Assembly: GCA_947179485.1 (NCBI GenBank)
Contig: OX359247.1
Span: forward strand, 56,455,131 to 56,519,130
Length of the DNA: 64,000 bases
Direction: 5' to 3'
DNA from: Allacma fusca
Taxonomy: Eukaryota; Arthropoda; Collembola; Symphypleona; Sminthuridae
Made by a program: the position numbers and the translations under genes. The notes beneath the pieces were generated by a model. It did not search any database. It had not been told where the DNA came from and saw nothing but the letters and a program-made list of their open reading frames with translations. Position 1 is the stretch's first letter; the number at the start of each line of letters is the position of its first letter. Shown in pieces: positions 40,601 through 53,214 of this stretch.

Positions 40601-43600
40601 TGTTTTCTGTAGAGATAACTAAAGAACGCCCCTTGCTCAAATCAGAGACCTCGGGAGTACAGACACTTGCCAGTAAGACGGCATCTTTCCGCGTTTTTGA
40701 GAAAGAAGGAATCCCTGTGTAAATATTCAGTGCATTTTCGGCGCAAGGTATCCTATAACCAGGTGAGATGTCAATACGGACCTGGCGGGGTTTTGTAGAC
40801 ATTGGATCAGAAGCAGGTAAAGTCAAAACCCATAGGCAATGTTCAACCAAGTTGTTATCTAACGGATAGAAAGACGTTGACAGTCGTTGAGGTACGTCTC
40901 CAGATTTATAAAACGGGTTGAGACCAAAATGTCCTTTTGATGTTTCCATAACAGCCCGGCCACCGCAGGTTCTGTAACAAGGCTTTCCGTTTCGAGGGTT
41001 ACCAAAGTAACCAGGTATGCACCTTGAGCAGTCAGGTCCGGCAGTGTTGTTTAAACAGAAGCACTCGCCTGTTTGACGATCACAGGTGCCTAAGGTTTCA
41101 TCACCATGACCGTTGCAATCACATTCTTGGCACCCAATACTTCCGACAGTTGCATTCCCAAAAGATCCTGGCACGCAATTTTCACAATATTGACCTTCCG
41201 TCCATCCTTGACACTTGTCACATTTTCCCGTCTCACACGATGAGTGGTTATTGCAACCGCAATCAATTGAACAATCGACTCCTGTCCAGCCTAAGTCACA
41301 TTCGCAGACAAAATTAGGTGAACAACTGCCATGTACGCAGGGCTCATAGCAGGTCTTTTCACATATTTTCCTTCCGTCACCTGATTATGAAACAAATATA
41401 ATTGGTAAAATCAAAATAAATTAATGAACTACTACTCAATTCTATTCAACTAAATTAAATAATCTACGGAATGTGTATTTCGCTGGAAACTTTTCCTTAT
41501 GTCTCAGCAAATATAGATATATATTTTTTATAAATGTCATACCTATAAAGCCTTGCTTGCATTTGCAATTATACGACCCTGGGGTGTTCTCACAAGTCGC
41601 ATTTTCATTACAGTCATGTATCCCCAGAAAACATTCATCGATATCCGGACATGTTGCATACGTCCAGGTTTTGTTAGGTTTGCTCTCCGACATAACTACC
41701 ATCTCGTCACTCATATGTGGGCCACTAAAATCCCCTTCAGTACAACTGCCCCCATTGTCATCATAGCTCCAGCCACAACCCAAAAATCGTATGCAATCTT
41801 CACAAGAACTCTGCTTCGCACACCGCTGGCATTGTTCCCCTTTATCCATCCAATGAACGCATTGACCATACTGATAGAACGAAGTATAAACATCAAACAC
41901 AAAGCATTCCTGCCGATCTGCACACCAAACACATTTTCCTGGCCCTTCTAAGCAAGACGAACAATTCTTCCTTAAATGACAGTCAACTGGACAAGCACCA
42001 CTGACCCGTACGGCCGTGTCAGAGCGACCTCTTCGGTGACAGGAAGACTCTTCTTCCCACCATTCACAATACGTCCCCGCAGAATGTTTTTCCAAAACAC
42101 AGTCCTGGCAATTGGTTCGGTCAGCGCAAAGAGGACACTCATCCGGACTAAGGATCATTGATGTCTGGCGCAAAAATGTTTCCGGCATTTGAGAGCTAAT
42201 AAGCCTGCTTAAGCAAACAGCTTCATCAACGTGCCAGGAACAAGCTGCATCTCCGACGCATGCTAGGCAACTGGTATAACTGGGACAAGACGCATTCCCA
42301 CCGGTGAATGGAACAAGGCTATCTTTCGGAATCCGATTGGCTGTTGGGGGCACTGAAGACGTATTTTTCACCAGAGGTCGTTGCTGCAAAATAACTCGAA
42401 CTGGGGTGCCTACTTGAGCGCGAGAAGTATTAGCTGAAACTTCAAACCTGATTTTAGTTTCTGGGTGTAGTAAGACCGGTTGACCCGATGGCCAAGTGAG
42501 ATTCATACAATAAATATTTCCAGACCAATTTAAATGTGTAGTGAGATTTTCTGTCTCCGAAGATGTTCTCTGATGAAGATTCATATTGTTCCCGTCTTTT
42601 TCGTTGTCCATGGATAAATTTACCCGGGCTTGGGACCCACAAAGTTCGACTCTTCGGGGGGCTTGAAGGAGACCAACGAGGAAGCCTCGCATAATCATCA
42701 CTGTGGGACCATGGTCTACGAAGCTCCCTGCTGGGCTACCGAGGGGACTATTATCCCGCTGAATTTTAAACACCGTGGAGTTTATCAATTTGACCTGGTC
42801 AGGGTTTAGGTAGTCCGCGGGGTGGCGAAACTCGTATAGAGTGACACCTTGGCGGTGGTAATTAATTAGACAAGACTTATAGTCAGTGCTAATTGGATGG
42901 GAGTTACACTGTCTGGGATCTTGGGTATTTAAACACTGTTCCAAATGATCACACCAAGAGCAGCCGAGGCTTACGCAAGAATGACAGTTGGACATGAGGT
43001 GGCATATCCCGGGACATTGGGATGTTTGCAGGTTAGTGGTACAGTTCTTGGAACCAGTTATCTTATCATAGCATTTCATATCTGTTGGACACCACCCACA
43101 GTGTGGGTCCCCACTACATCGCCACTTGTCATTAGAGATGCAACCTTCGTCGTCATTACTTTTTCGGGTTTTGAATGGGAGTGTGATGCTCCGGATGCGT
43201 CCATCTAAGTACCCTCTATAGCCACCTGCGATACAAAGTAAATATAAGAAACATCAAAATGTTATATATACAATAAAAACATTGTCATAGGTACACACGT
43301 TATATTACTTATGAATATACATATAATATTACTGTATTATAGGAATCCATTTAGCACAAAACAAACATATTCGCTTTTTCGGTTTCAAAATATTATATGC
43401 AATCATTTTACGAACTCAAAGAAAAATTAAACAAAAATGGCACTGAAGATTATCATAAATTAGGTTAAAAGAAATAGAATATCTAGCATACCTATGATGT
43501 ATACTTTGTCGCCATTCACGATGGTTCTGTGCCCGAACACCCCCTGGATTCGATGCCCGATGGACATCGTATGACCGGGATCGATACCAATTCCAGAGAT

Positions 43601-46600
43601 TCTGAGAGGCAAGTCCGGTACGAACTGTTGACATTCCAAATTGTAAACCAGCATCTGGTTGGAGTAACAAGTCTCGTCTCGATTGTGTGAATGGGTGTAT
43701 CCTCCAATGATAAGAAGCTGGTTACCAATAATGTCCATGGAATGGAAAGCTCGCTCATGGGCATGTGCCTGACTGCTACTAGCAGCATGTAGAGAGTTGA
43801 CATTTTTGAATAATGATCTAAAATGATGATTCCGTCGGTATTGGATCTCAACCCATACTTTAGGCTCTATTAAGAACATCCACATTTGGCTAGAAATTTT
43901 TGAGAACCGGCCCATGTCGATAGTGACACCTCCATAAATTACCAGCGCGTGCTTGTCCTTCCAGTATACGGCAGAATGACCCAAAACACTTCGGTCCTTA
44001 GCTTTTCCGCAACAGGCAGCCTTAACCTCTTCCCAGGGCGAATTCATGGATTTATCTCCATGGAACCGGTATAGTTTCGACGAGAATTCTCCACTTGGAG
44101 TACCCCCACCGTAGACAAAAATCTCTCCGGATGTTCCAGCTGAAGTCATTGTATGGTACATTAGCCTAGGCAACCCTGAAGATACCAATGTCCAACGAAG
44201 ATCCGTCACATTGAAATATAGAAGCTCATCGGCGATACCGTTTCCCTCGCTGAGTCGACCTCCGTGGATGAAAAATCCAGCTTTAAATTCTGCTCCTGCA
44301 TGACCAAACCTTCCCTGCGGCCACAAAAAATCTGGCTTTAAGTCATTTGGTGTGTCAGATCCAGAGTCTTGGAGGGTCGAGAGGGGATTGAAGTCATGAA
44401 TCACACCCGTGTGAAGGTCATAAATTTTGAGATCATTAAGGATTTTGTTGAGGTCAAACCCGCCAAAGATATAGACTTTGTCTTCAATCCGAGTTACACT
44501 ATGGCCAACCCTGTGGAACAAATTTGGGAATGTTCGGGAAGGAAGGAGGAGTGTGTCTAGATCCTTATTATGGATTTCACATCCTTCCCCTGACCGGGAA
44601 GATTCACAATGGCAACGGTATCGAATTTCCGAGGGCTCTTGAATGGGAGAGTCTTCATCGGATAGCACACGGAGGCACTTGCCTCCCTGACGAGATTCGG
44701 AACAGTTGAGAGGACAGCGAGTTATAAAGAACTCCGCTTGGAAACCTTCCAGGGCGTAGTTGGTATCTGAGTATAGGAGGATGAGCATCTGAAATTAAAA
44801 TATGGTAGTTTCATTTGATCTATTATCGGTTTATGGTCTGCATGGCTATTTCTGGTGCAGTTTTATTTACAGTAACTAAAACTTGGAAAATATATTGTCG
44901 TGTTAGACGCGGAGTCCAGACTTTCAGAATTAAACTAAAATCAAACACTACTTTTAGACTTTTAGAGATTACTAGCACTGCACAGCCAGCTATTGCTGGC
45001 TTTGAAAGGCTTCATAGCTTGTTGGTTCAGTCGAATAGCACATGATTCAGAAATACACCCCAGTTGTAAATACATTCATATTACATACTACAAATAAGCC
45101 GGGTAGTTAGCCTTTAAGGTAATTTGTAATCACAATCGCAAACCAATAGGAGATGTTATCCGATAGCGGATCAAGCCACCACAGGACGGCAGGTGGTGGA
45201 TAACCCCCATTTCCCAAGTGCAACACCGACGAAGTCTAGTGGTTTGATCCGCCAGTATTAAAATTCCATTGCTGAAATAGTTTTTTTCTAATAGAATATT
45301 TTTTAAATGACCTTTGCTCCTGAAATACAACTCCGTATGATTATAATCTAACATTACAGAACTTTTTTAAATATCCAATTTGCAATTTGTACTCGCAAAA
45401 CTATAAAGCGTCTCTAGGAGAGAGAGTGAAGATTTAAAAATGTCCCCTCATCGTCAAATCCTAGTATTAAGAAAGCCAGTAGCCTTATTAAAGACTTTTT
45501 AATTGCAACAATTTACAAAACTTCTTTAAAACACAATTACTTTTGTATGTACCTTTACCGACCTTGATATTTTCTTTAGACTTATCCCTCGAAAAGCAAC
45601 ATACAGTTGTCTATGTGAAAATTAACGCCAACTTTACCAAAACTTTGTCCCCTACATTTATTAAGTTACTGTCTTTGCAAAGCGTACTCCAAAATGTCTC
45701 TTCTCTTTAATATAAATGGGTAGCCACCGTTTATGGCACTATAAATATAGCCCGTGACAGTATCACTGCCCTTGCTACTACTTGCTAAGCCATATAACCT
45801 TTATGGTAATTTGTAACCGCGAACCTATAAAGCGCGTTTAGGAGAGGGAGGGAAGTTTTAAAATAGTCGCTTCATCACGCGCGTTTTATATTTTAGAGAT
45901 TATTTTAGATTTACCCATAATTTTAAGATAATTTCATTACGTAATAATAAGGATGTTTACTGAATGAATGGAGGATGAGGACTTAAATAAAAACGATTAT
46001 TCTAGTTTTGGCATTTAGCCTGACTGGAACTATTTTACATTCGCTTTCTTTCAAAGTGATCCACCCTACTGATTATATCTTGTGCTGATTTTAATAGTAC
46101 TACTACTATTACGAGCTACGCTGCCCAACTCCAAATCCTTACAACAAGCAAGTTTTGTAATACATGAGAAAGTTAATGGGACCCTAAGTAAGTTATACTA
46201 GAGTAAATTCGGATCTTCAAGTAATGAAAAGTAATGAATAAAGTAAACGCATGAAAAAATTCGTCAACATACCTTCCCCGACCTGGCCATTAGAGTAACA
46301 CTATGCTCGCTGGCTCCACTGAACGAAGCCAAAAGTGTGGAATTTCGCGTGTACGACTCTCCATCAAATACAAACAAATAGTCATATGAGCACTCTGTTC
46401 TGACTTGGTGTATCTCTAATGTGATGTATTGGTTTGGCTCACCTACATATTCACAAATAATCAATACCAATAACAATTATTTTAATTCAATTTAATCTTT
46501 ATAAAATCAAAACATTGCATAACCACATCAACGCATCCTAAAATAACAAATAACGACTCTGTAGTCGTAGTCCCAATTTCGTACAAAAGCCAATTATTCC

Positions 46601-46885
46601 AAACTGATATAGTTACTCCTTACCAACAATAAGCCATTCACAGTACGAGTCTTGAGTGTAATTAGCCTTCCCATCCGAGATGATTCCCCAGGAGGAATTG
46701 GTAATAATACGACGCGTCCGATTGCATGACGCCTGAGATTGTTCCGCCACATCCGACCACGAAATTGACAGATCCGGAAGGGACAAAAGAATCAGGAATA
46801 CCACCACGGAACTGAACAATACATTACAACTAATTCGGAGGGAGTTAAAGGTGAGTAGCCGACGTTTCCTAACCCGGCTCTTCAT
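34679..46885 (-). CDS. Megf8: Megf8, multiple EGF-like domains 8, giant type I membrane protein
   Basis: Thirteen coding exons encode about 2,700 residues, close to vertebrate MEGF8. Order: signal peptide and CUB (46,885-46,623, 46,443-46,275), EGF and six Kelch repeats (44,790-43,490), PSI repeats and a calcium-binding EGF starting [12 protein letters not shown] (43,226-41,545), laminin-EGF, second CUB, second Kelch set and PSI (41,380-39,180), PSI (38,630-38,070), PSI, EGF and laminin-EGF (37,920-37,040), laminin-EGF (36,820-36,685), an ectodomain stretch (36,248-36,060, 35,945-35,665), membrane segment [20 protein letters not shown] (35,540-35,355), then a cytoplasmic tail with [11 protein letters not shown] and LPGGPTAP (35,137-34,985, 34,868-34,679). 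Vertebrate MEGF8 works with MGRN1-type ubiquitin ligases to lower Smoothened and shapes BMP and left-right signalling. The start is the only Met before the signal peptide. The protein ends in five arginines encoded by a CGA run. Exon limits are approximate. Confidence 0.93.
45105..45865. repeat. Dispersed repeat in the second Megf8 intron, three related copies
   Basis: A phrase like CCTTTATGGTAATTTGTAA followed by CGCGAACCTATAAAGCG occurs near 45,112, in part near 45,385 (CGCAAAACTATAAAGCG, then CTAGGAGAGAGAG) and near 45,800. The latter two share a further 40 bases (TAGGAGAG ... TTTAAAA). Family unknown. Confidence 0.6.
45167..45250. repeat. Short inverted repeat in Megf8 intron
   Basis: CGGATCAAGCCAC (45,167) and GTGGTTTGATCCG (45,238) are complementary at 12 of 13 bases, with an inner GC-rich segment rich in GGTGGTGG. 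It could be a small hairpin-forming repeat. No target duplication seen. Confidence 0.45.
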
Positions 46886-48323
46886 TTCAATTTAGTGCGG
46901 TCCGTCCTTTCACTCATTTTCCTCTCACAAATTGCTTGTACGATAGCAATTATTCCCGTTCACTAAACCGAAATAACATGGTGAGAAGAGCAATAATTGA
47001 CATCTTGATTCGTATCGTGATTCCATGCTTAGGGTAGGAACAATTTGAATGGAATTATAATCTGGGATCAAAAACAGAAAATATGTAAATATAATTAACA
47101 CTACTTAATTGCAATCAAGGAAAAAAACCTTAACTTTGCCAATTCACATTTTTCATTATACAAAACTTTAAGTTGTAATCAAATTTCACAAACCTATCTT
47201 ATTGATCCAAATTCCAAATCCTATGCATTTAGGAAAAATCGACTCCCATCATCACTTCTCTCATTATCAATTATGAAAAATTATTAACTTTCTCAATTCA
47301 CAGATTCACTTCCAATCAGTGGCGACTTAATTTTTTCGTTATATACTATTTAAAGCTATAACTGGGACACTTGCGGAACATAAAGTGTTTTATTTCGCAA
47401 AATTTTATTAATGTGCAATTGATTGAAGCATATTTTGAAATTGGGTAAAATTATGACAGGAGCAGAAGACCTCAAAAGTAATTAGATACACATTGCAGCA
47501 TAGCAATACTCTACTTGCTTTTGGTATGTATTCCTTCGGATTTTAAAGCCAAGCTTCGTATAAACAGAATTATTTTGAATCATCGCGGTGGCTGTGTTTA
47601 ATCCAATCAGGCCCAGAACGAAGGAAAAGGCACATACAGTACTCTCTTGCGTAAGTATAAGTACAGTACAAGTACGAAGAGCGAATGTACCTTAGGCCTA
47701 GGCCTAGTCCTAGGAGCATTGGACTTCAATTATGACATACACTCTCAACCTATGATGGTGAACCTGTGACCTCCTTGACCCTTGAGTAGAAAATCTGTTG
47801 TTTTAGAAAGATGATCGGTAAAAATAAATCAATGTTGAGGCATGGGGCGCAGTGACTACAAGTCCTTTTCAAAATCAGTACAGGCCGAAAGAAATGTACG
47901 GATAAGACATTTAGTAGCAGTTAATTTACTTCAAATGCAAAATCACCACCAACTATAGTAATGACAAAAAAGCTCTTGATTAAAACTAAAAATGCTCAAT
48001 TGAAAATTACAATAAACAACGGATATTGCAAATATGCCACTGATAAAATAACATTTTTCATAAGAATAATTCTGTAACATAATTCTACAAGACACCCTTG
48101 TAGATAAAAAAACAGTGAAATAAACTGATTAGTGAACTAATTATTAATTATAATGGAATAATTAATATTGTAAAAAATCATTTGATGTTTACCATCGTCA
48201 GTCTATTTTCAATCTGAGTCTAATATAATATTCACAAATGGGAATTTCGTTTTGGATTCTATTTCTTGACAAAAACAATTTCGCAATGCTACACACATGG
48301 ATTAAGAGAGAACGTTTTACATT
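46886..48323. other. Gap between Megf8 and RABL6
   Basis: The Megf8 promoter should be next to 46,886. The GC-rich start of transcription is not obvious. The phrase TAGGCCTAGGCCTAGTCCTA near 47,694 is a small palindromic repeat. No gene seen. Confidence 0.4.
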
Positions 48324-48329
48324 TTTATT
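48324..48329 (-). terminator. RABL6 poly(A) signal
   Basis: AATAAA on the minus strand, about 70 bases after the RABL6 stop codon, followed by a T-poor, mixed stretch. The distance is normal for an animal gene. Confidence 0.6.
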
Positions 48330-48398
48330 TGGTTTCTAGCGTTATTAGTAGGTATATAGCTAATAGCGTTGACTCCGATAATTTCAGATCGGTTCTTT

Positions 48399-51300
48399 TC
48401 ACAGAGCTTCGTACGCATTCAAATCTACATCACCAGTTGATTGCACGGAGGTTCCAGGTCCGTTTAAAAAATCTTCCAAATCCATTTGGGGCTTGTCCTT
48501 TTTTGAAGACTTTTTATGCTTTGATTTTTTATGCTTCGAGGACTTCTTGGATTTTTTATCCCCACTTTTACTATCATTTCGAGATGGGACAGGAGAGGAA
48601 GAAAACTCGGATAGAGCATCAGTTGCATTGAAAGTATTATCAAAACCTTGTGAGGTGGAATCTTTAAAGAAGAAATTCAAATCCAAGTCTAAGGGTACTG
48701 TGTGGGTACTGTTTTCTTGATTCTGTTCCTCAGCCCTACTCCTTTCTTCTTCTTCATCTGAGGATGACAAGATGCAAAATTTTTTGGAAGGAGACTCTAC
48801 GGCTGCAGCTTTTACTTCTTCATCAACTTTGATTTCACTACTAGCACCATTCGTCGTTGGAGGATTGCTGTAAGCTTCAGGTACGACATCCTCTTCGTAA
48901 GCAGCAACCAATGGATTCTGGGAGGACTCATGTGATGCTTCTTCATCTTCATCTGTTGTTTCGAATTCAGGTCGGAAATTATTCCTGTTTTGACTGTTTC
49001 GACTGGAACCATCGTCGAAGAATGATTTGTCTATCCCGTTGGGACCTTCCGGAACAAAGTCGTCTACATCCGGAGAGCCGGGTTCTCCTGGTGATTGTTT
49101 TTTCGGTGAGGATTTATTCGTTGGTTTTGAATTGTTACTGTTATTAACAAGGATGTTTTGCTGATTCTTAGTATTTCCGGTACTAACTGGAGATTTGCTA
49201 GCTTGTTTCGGTAATGTCGGTTTAGTTTGTAAGGAGCTGGCGGAGGTAGTTGTTGTAGCAAGACTGGACGCGGATTCTTGCAGAGTCTTTCCTACGGGAT
49301 TGCTTGGCACATTTTGCTTTGAATTGTCAACTATACTTGGTTTGGAGGCTACAGCCACCGCAGCAGCCACATTCCCTTCTTTCATTGCCTTTTCTTGAGC
49401 GATGGCTTGCGCTTCCGCAAGACTCATCTTAGCGGGCACTGATAAAGCATCTGCGGCCTGTCGTCGCTTCTGAGTAAGCCCATCAATGAAACTACGGATT
49501 TAAAAATCAGAAATTGTTTAATGTTAGCAATTGTTCTGAATATTTAGTAATTTGTCTTGTCATTTGATCAGTCTTGATGCAAAAATTCTACATAACTTAC
49601 AGGTCATAATTAGACTCATCACTATCTGCATAGTAATCTAGTTCCTTCAACGTTACATTATTTTCCTCCCTATTCGTTTCTAATTGCTTTAATAGAGTTT
49701 CTCGTTGTAGTTGCAAAAAAGGCAGATTAAAGAACTTGTGTATGAACTTTAAGCCGAATCCATTTCTCATTGAGGATTCAGCGTAACGAATTTCAGCACT
49801 ATCGTCGTCCCTGCAAAACACAAGAACATTCAAACATTTTTATCCAATATTAATTAATACCTAAGCCCTTGAATGATGATACAAAATATTTAACTTATCC
49901 AAGCACTAACCTTGACAACCCTTCCACAAAATAATGCACAGAGTCAGCAGCAGTAGCCCTATGATGGCCCATGTCCCGGTGATTCCCTAAAATTAATATT
50001 GGGATGTGTGCCGGGACACAAGGAACTTCTCTCTTGATGTAATCGAACGTCCTGTAGAAAGACAAGTTCAATAAAGGTTCATACGTTATAAATACTTTCC
50101 GACCTGTTTCAAATTAGCAATAAGCAAGAAAATATCAAATATAAGATCAAATCTCACCAGTTCTTGGTGATGTCAAACACAAAAATAACTCCGTTTGTAT
50201 TCTTGTACACATCTAAAAATGAAGCATCCAAACCAATCTCTTGAACATCTTCTTCCTCCCCAGCTTTATTGGCCTGTGCATTGTCTATCTTGAGCTTATT
50301 CGGCAAACTTTTCTTTTTCTTAGCTTTGTCCACCACATCCCATACTTCTACTTTGACCACATCATCCGTCGTTTTGTAGTTCCATTGAATATTGGCAGCC
50401 TTCAAATCAGAACATACTATTAAATCAATTTCTACGAAATTACTAATTGCCGGCTAATATCCATGAATCCTTAGCATTAAAATAATAATAATTATCGTCC
50501 ATAATGAAAATAGGCACACATAAGCATATTTCCAGTAATTTCATTAATTGAAACCCTACCTGAATTTCGTCCGTCGGAGTATATTCTTCCACAAAAGGAA
50601 GACCTTGCAGTCTTCGAAAAAGGCACGTTTTCCCGGAATTCCTATCCCCCTTGAGGATGATTTTCACTGGAGAAATAAAAAATTAAAAGACATTTTAGAA
50701 TTTCATTTTCGCTAACTCTAAAAACTCAAATATTGAAGTACAAAATCTGTTTTATTCGGATCCTCAATAGAAACATTCCCATCAACATGACACAAAATGT
50801 GACATTGACCTCACAAGTTCATCAGCTTCAAATTGGCATGTTTGACGTCATGGAAATCAGTCGCAAATTATACCATCATTTGAACTCATGAGGGCACCCA
50901 GGATCGAAACCACATCCCTCTGCTACACGATAATGCACACATCTACTAAACCCTACCTTTCACAACCATCATTTCAGACCACTAGGCCACAATGTAACGA
51001 ACTTTCAAACTCAAGTGCTGTTGTCCTAAGTATTTAAAATCCTCAGGTTTCATCCTTCTCACTATCAACTTGTACACTCTAATTACTCTGTAATTCCTGC
51101 GTAGGATGATTATTACAGATTATGCCCAGACATATTTTTAAACTTCATGTTAACACTTCATTTCCAACAGAATTACAAAACTGAACTATTCCTTTAAAAT
51201 TGGAATATGCCTTGAACTGAAAGAAATACTAGTTACTTAAACCTCAATGCTAAATATTTCATACATCCACTACTGTTGACAAACCTAAAAATAAATAATT

Positions 51301-51475
51301 ACCAGCTACTACTACAACGAATGACAAAACTTATTTGGCTTTACTCACTATTATATTGAACTCCTTTCGAGAACTTTTTCTGGAGAGTTGAGGACATGGC
51401 ATGAAGACCCGGCGGGGTATTTGCAGCCCCATTTGTGTCCGATCTTGTTGTTAGCCGTTTGAGCGCCGAAAACAT
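48399..51475 (-). CDS. Rabl6: RABL6, Rab-like GTPase 6
   Basis: Six coding exons encode about 640 residues (human RABL6 about 730). The start, [13 protein letters not shown] at 51,475, matches the family N-terminus and is followed by FSKGVQYN. Exons lie near 51,475-51,350, 50,668-50,561, 50,402-50,157, 50,053-49,913, 49,812-49,601 and 49,493-48,399. The GTPase domain shows the P-loop [17 protein letters not shown] where ordinary Rabs have DTAGQ, and NHRD near the usual NKxD place. Then [20 protein letters not shown], strongly conserved in the family. The last 360 residues are low complexity, with Asp/Glu/Ser blocks, a DDFVPEG motif, a lysine-rich [17 protein letters not shown] segment and the end [10 protein letters not shown]. 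The altered DxxG suggests unusual nucleotide handling. The family is tied to cell proliferation in mammals. No sign of prenylation cysteines at the C-terminus. Confidence 0.93.
50885..51000 (-). mobile_element. Possible tRNA-derived SINE head in first RABL6 intron
   Basis: On the minus strand, GTGGCCTAGTGG (near 50,995-50,984) matches a tRNA A box (TGGCNNAGTGG). GGTTTCGATCCTGG (about 50,910-50,897) resembles a B box with one extra T. The spacing is somewhat longer than in a true tRNA, and no acceptor-stem pairing is clear, so a SINE relic is likelier than a working tRNA gene. Confidence 0.5.
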
Positions 51476-53138
51476 TTTTGGACAATTTCGGGGAGACACA
51501 GTAATTGTTTAAATGACGTCTACTCAATATACTTACAAGACTCGAAAACACTAAATTACATATAAAGCACAATACTTATTACAATCCCTAACAAAAAAAT
51601 GACTGTCGACACGACACTTGACTCCTTGGCACCTTCAATTTCAATAATATTTCAAAACTATTTAATTATTCGCTACCATTATCTGACCAGTACGTTGACT
51701 CACATTGTCACAGCTAATAATATTTAATCTCACTTCACCTCTGTAACACACTATTACATGATTTCATCAACAAAATATGTAACACCGGAATTTTGAAGTA
51801 TACAGATTTTTAATGTGACTCCTTGTGATGTTATAGAGAGGACTATTAATTGTAGAAATAATATTAACTTATTTTGGTATGCACACTCCTATTATTTTTA
51901 AGCATTACAGATGATGTGATATAATTTGATGTTTTTGCTACTACTGTTTTGAGTGTAAAAAGTTATTTAGCACAGGTGTCAGAGTGAGAAGTTGCCTATG
52001 GAAATCCTCCTTGTGTATAATATTCACTAAAAACTGATTCCTGCTCTCCTCACAACACTTTCATATGGGACGGATCCACTCGAGTGCTAAACACTTTCTT
52101 TTTTTATGTGTCGAATCAATAGCCATGTTGAACTCTGTGGAAGTGAGCGTGTTGTGGGGAGACTGAACAACAAGTTCATTTTTGATGTAGTTTTATTTAA
52201 ATCTCGGCAGTTGTCAAAGAACACTTGTGTGATATGAGAGTATATTTCGGTAGTTTTTTTTGTATAATAACTCTTCACAGGACAGTGATAAGTTAATAAA
52301 TGTGTTGACTTCAGTACCTATTTATCTTAAATCTAAATGAGAAGAGCTGTTAGTACTATTTTCGTTTTAGATGGAAGCGTATATACGTATTAATCCGTAA
52401 TAATTATGTTGAGGTATTTATTTAATCCTGCCTGCTGTCGTATTGAAATTGAAGGTGCTTATATAAGTATGTTATGTAAGCTCAGCATATAAATGAAGTT
52501 TGGAGATAAAGCGACTCTGTCCGGCACATTTCGCTTAACGACAGCACAGAAGTTCTATTTGTAGTCAAGGGTAGGCATCTACCCGTCGAAAAATACGACG
52601 ACGAGGAGTAACTATAAATAAATTGAGCTGAAAATTCTTGAACAGACTATTATTACAGAAAAATATATTTACAGTATTAAGGTAATATAATGGGCACTTG
52701 CGTATAGGGATTAGTATTAAGCTTAATTATTTTGGCGTCTTGCTTTTAAGGGTTCACTGGTACGAAATTGTATTAGATTAGTTATATCCACATTTTTATA
52801 ACCTCACATATAGTACAGCGTACTACATTATCATGCCAAAGTATGTAGTTTCGAATATTTTCGATTTAAAATTAGCTAGAAAATGCTGACAACATTACTG
52901 TAAAATTTCTATAAAAGTTAGGGACCGAGTAAAAGAGGAAGTTTGATTTTTATTGGAGTGACAAAAGTATTTAGACACGCCCCTATTTACCACATCGTTA
53001 GTTTCTTGCATTACAAGGTCATAACATTATAAGGTCCACATTTTTGCCTTTAAACAGATTTTATAGAAAGTGAACAATGTAAGAACAGCATGAAATTTTC
53101 AATAGCTCCATACATTGGTAGCCATGCTGGAATTTAAA
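51476..53138. other. Gene-free stretch upstream of RABL6
   Basis: The RABL6 promoter and 5' untranslated region should lie at 51,476-51,900. Beyond it I see only AT-rich DNA and short frames without domains. Confidence 0.4.
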
Positions 53139-53150
53139 TATTAACCTTAA

Positions 53151-53202
53151 TAATAATAATGTTTATTCAGGTCGATAATACGGCCTCAGCCCTTACAACC
53201 TT
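53151..53202 (-). mobile_element. Extremely truncated LINE copy: only the last 52 bases
   Basis: On the minus strand the segment reads GGTTGTAAGGGCTGAGGCCG, then TATTATCGACCTGAATAAAC and an (ATT)n tail, a normal LINE 3' end. It is flanked by an exact 12-bp target duplication TATTAACCTTAA (53,139-53,150 and 53,203-53,214). That makes it a genuine insertion cut short by early stop of reverse transcription. Confidence 0.8.
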
Positions 53203-53214
53203 TATTAACCTTAA

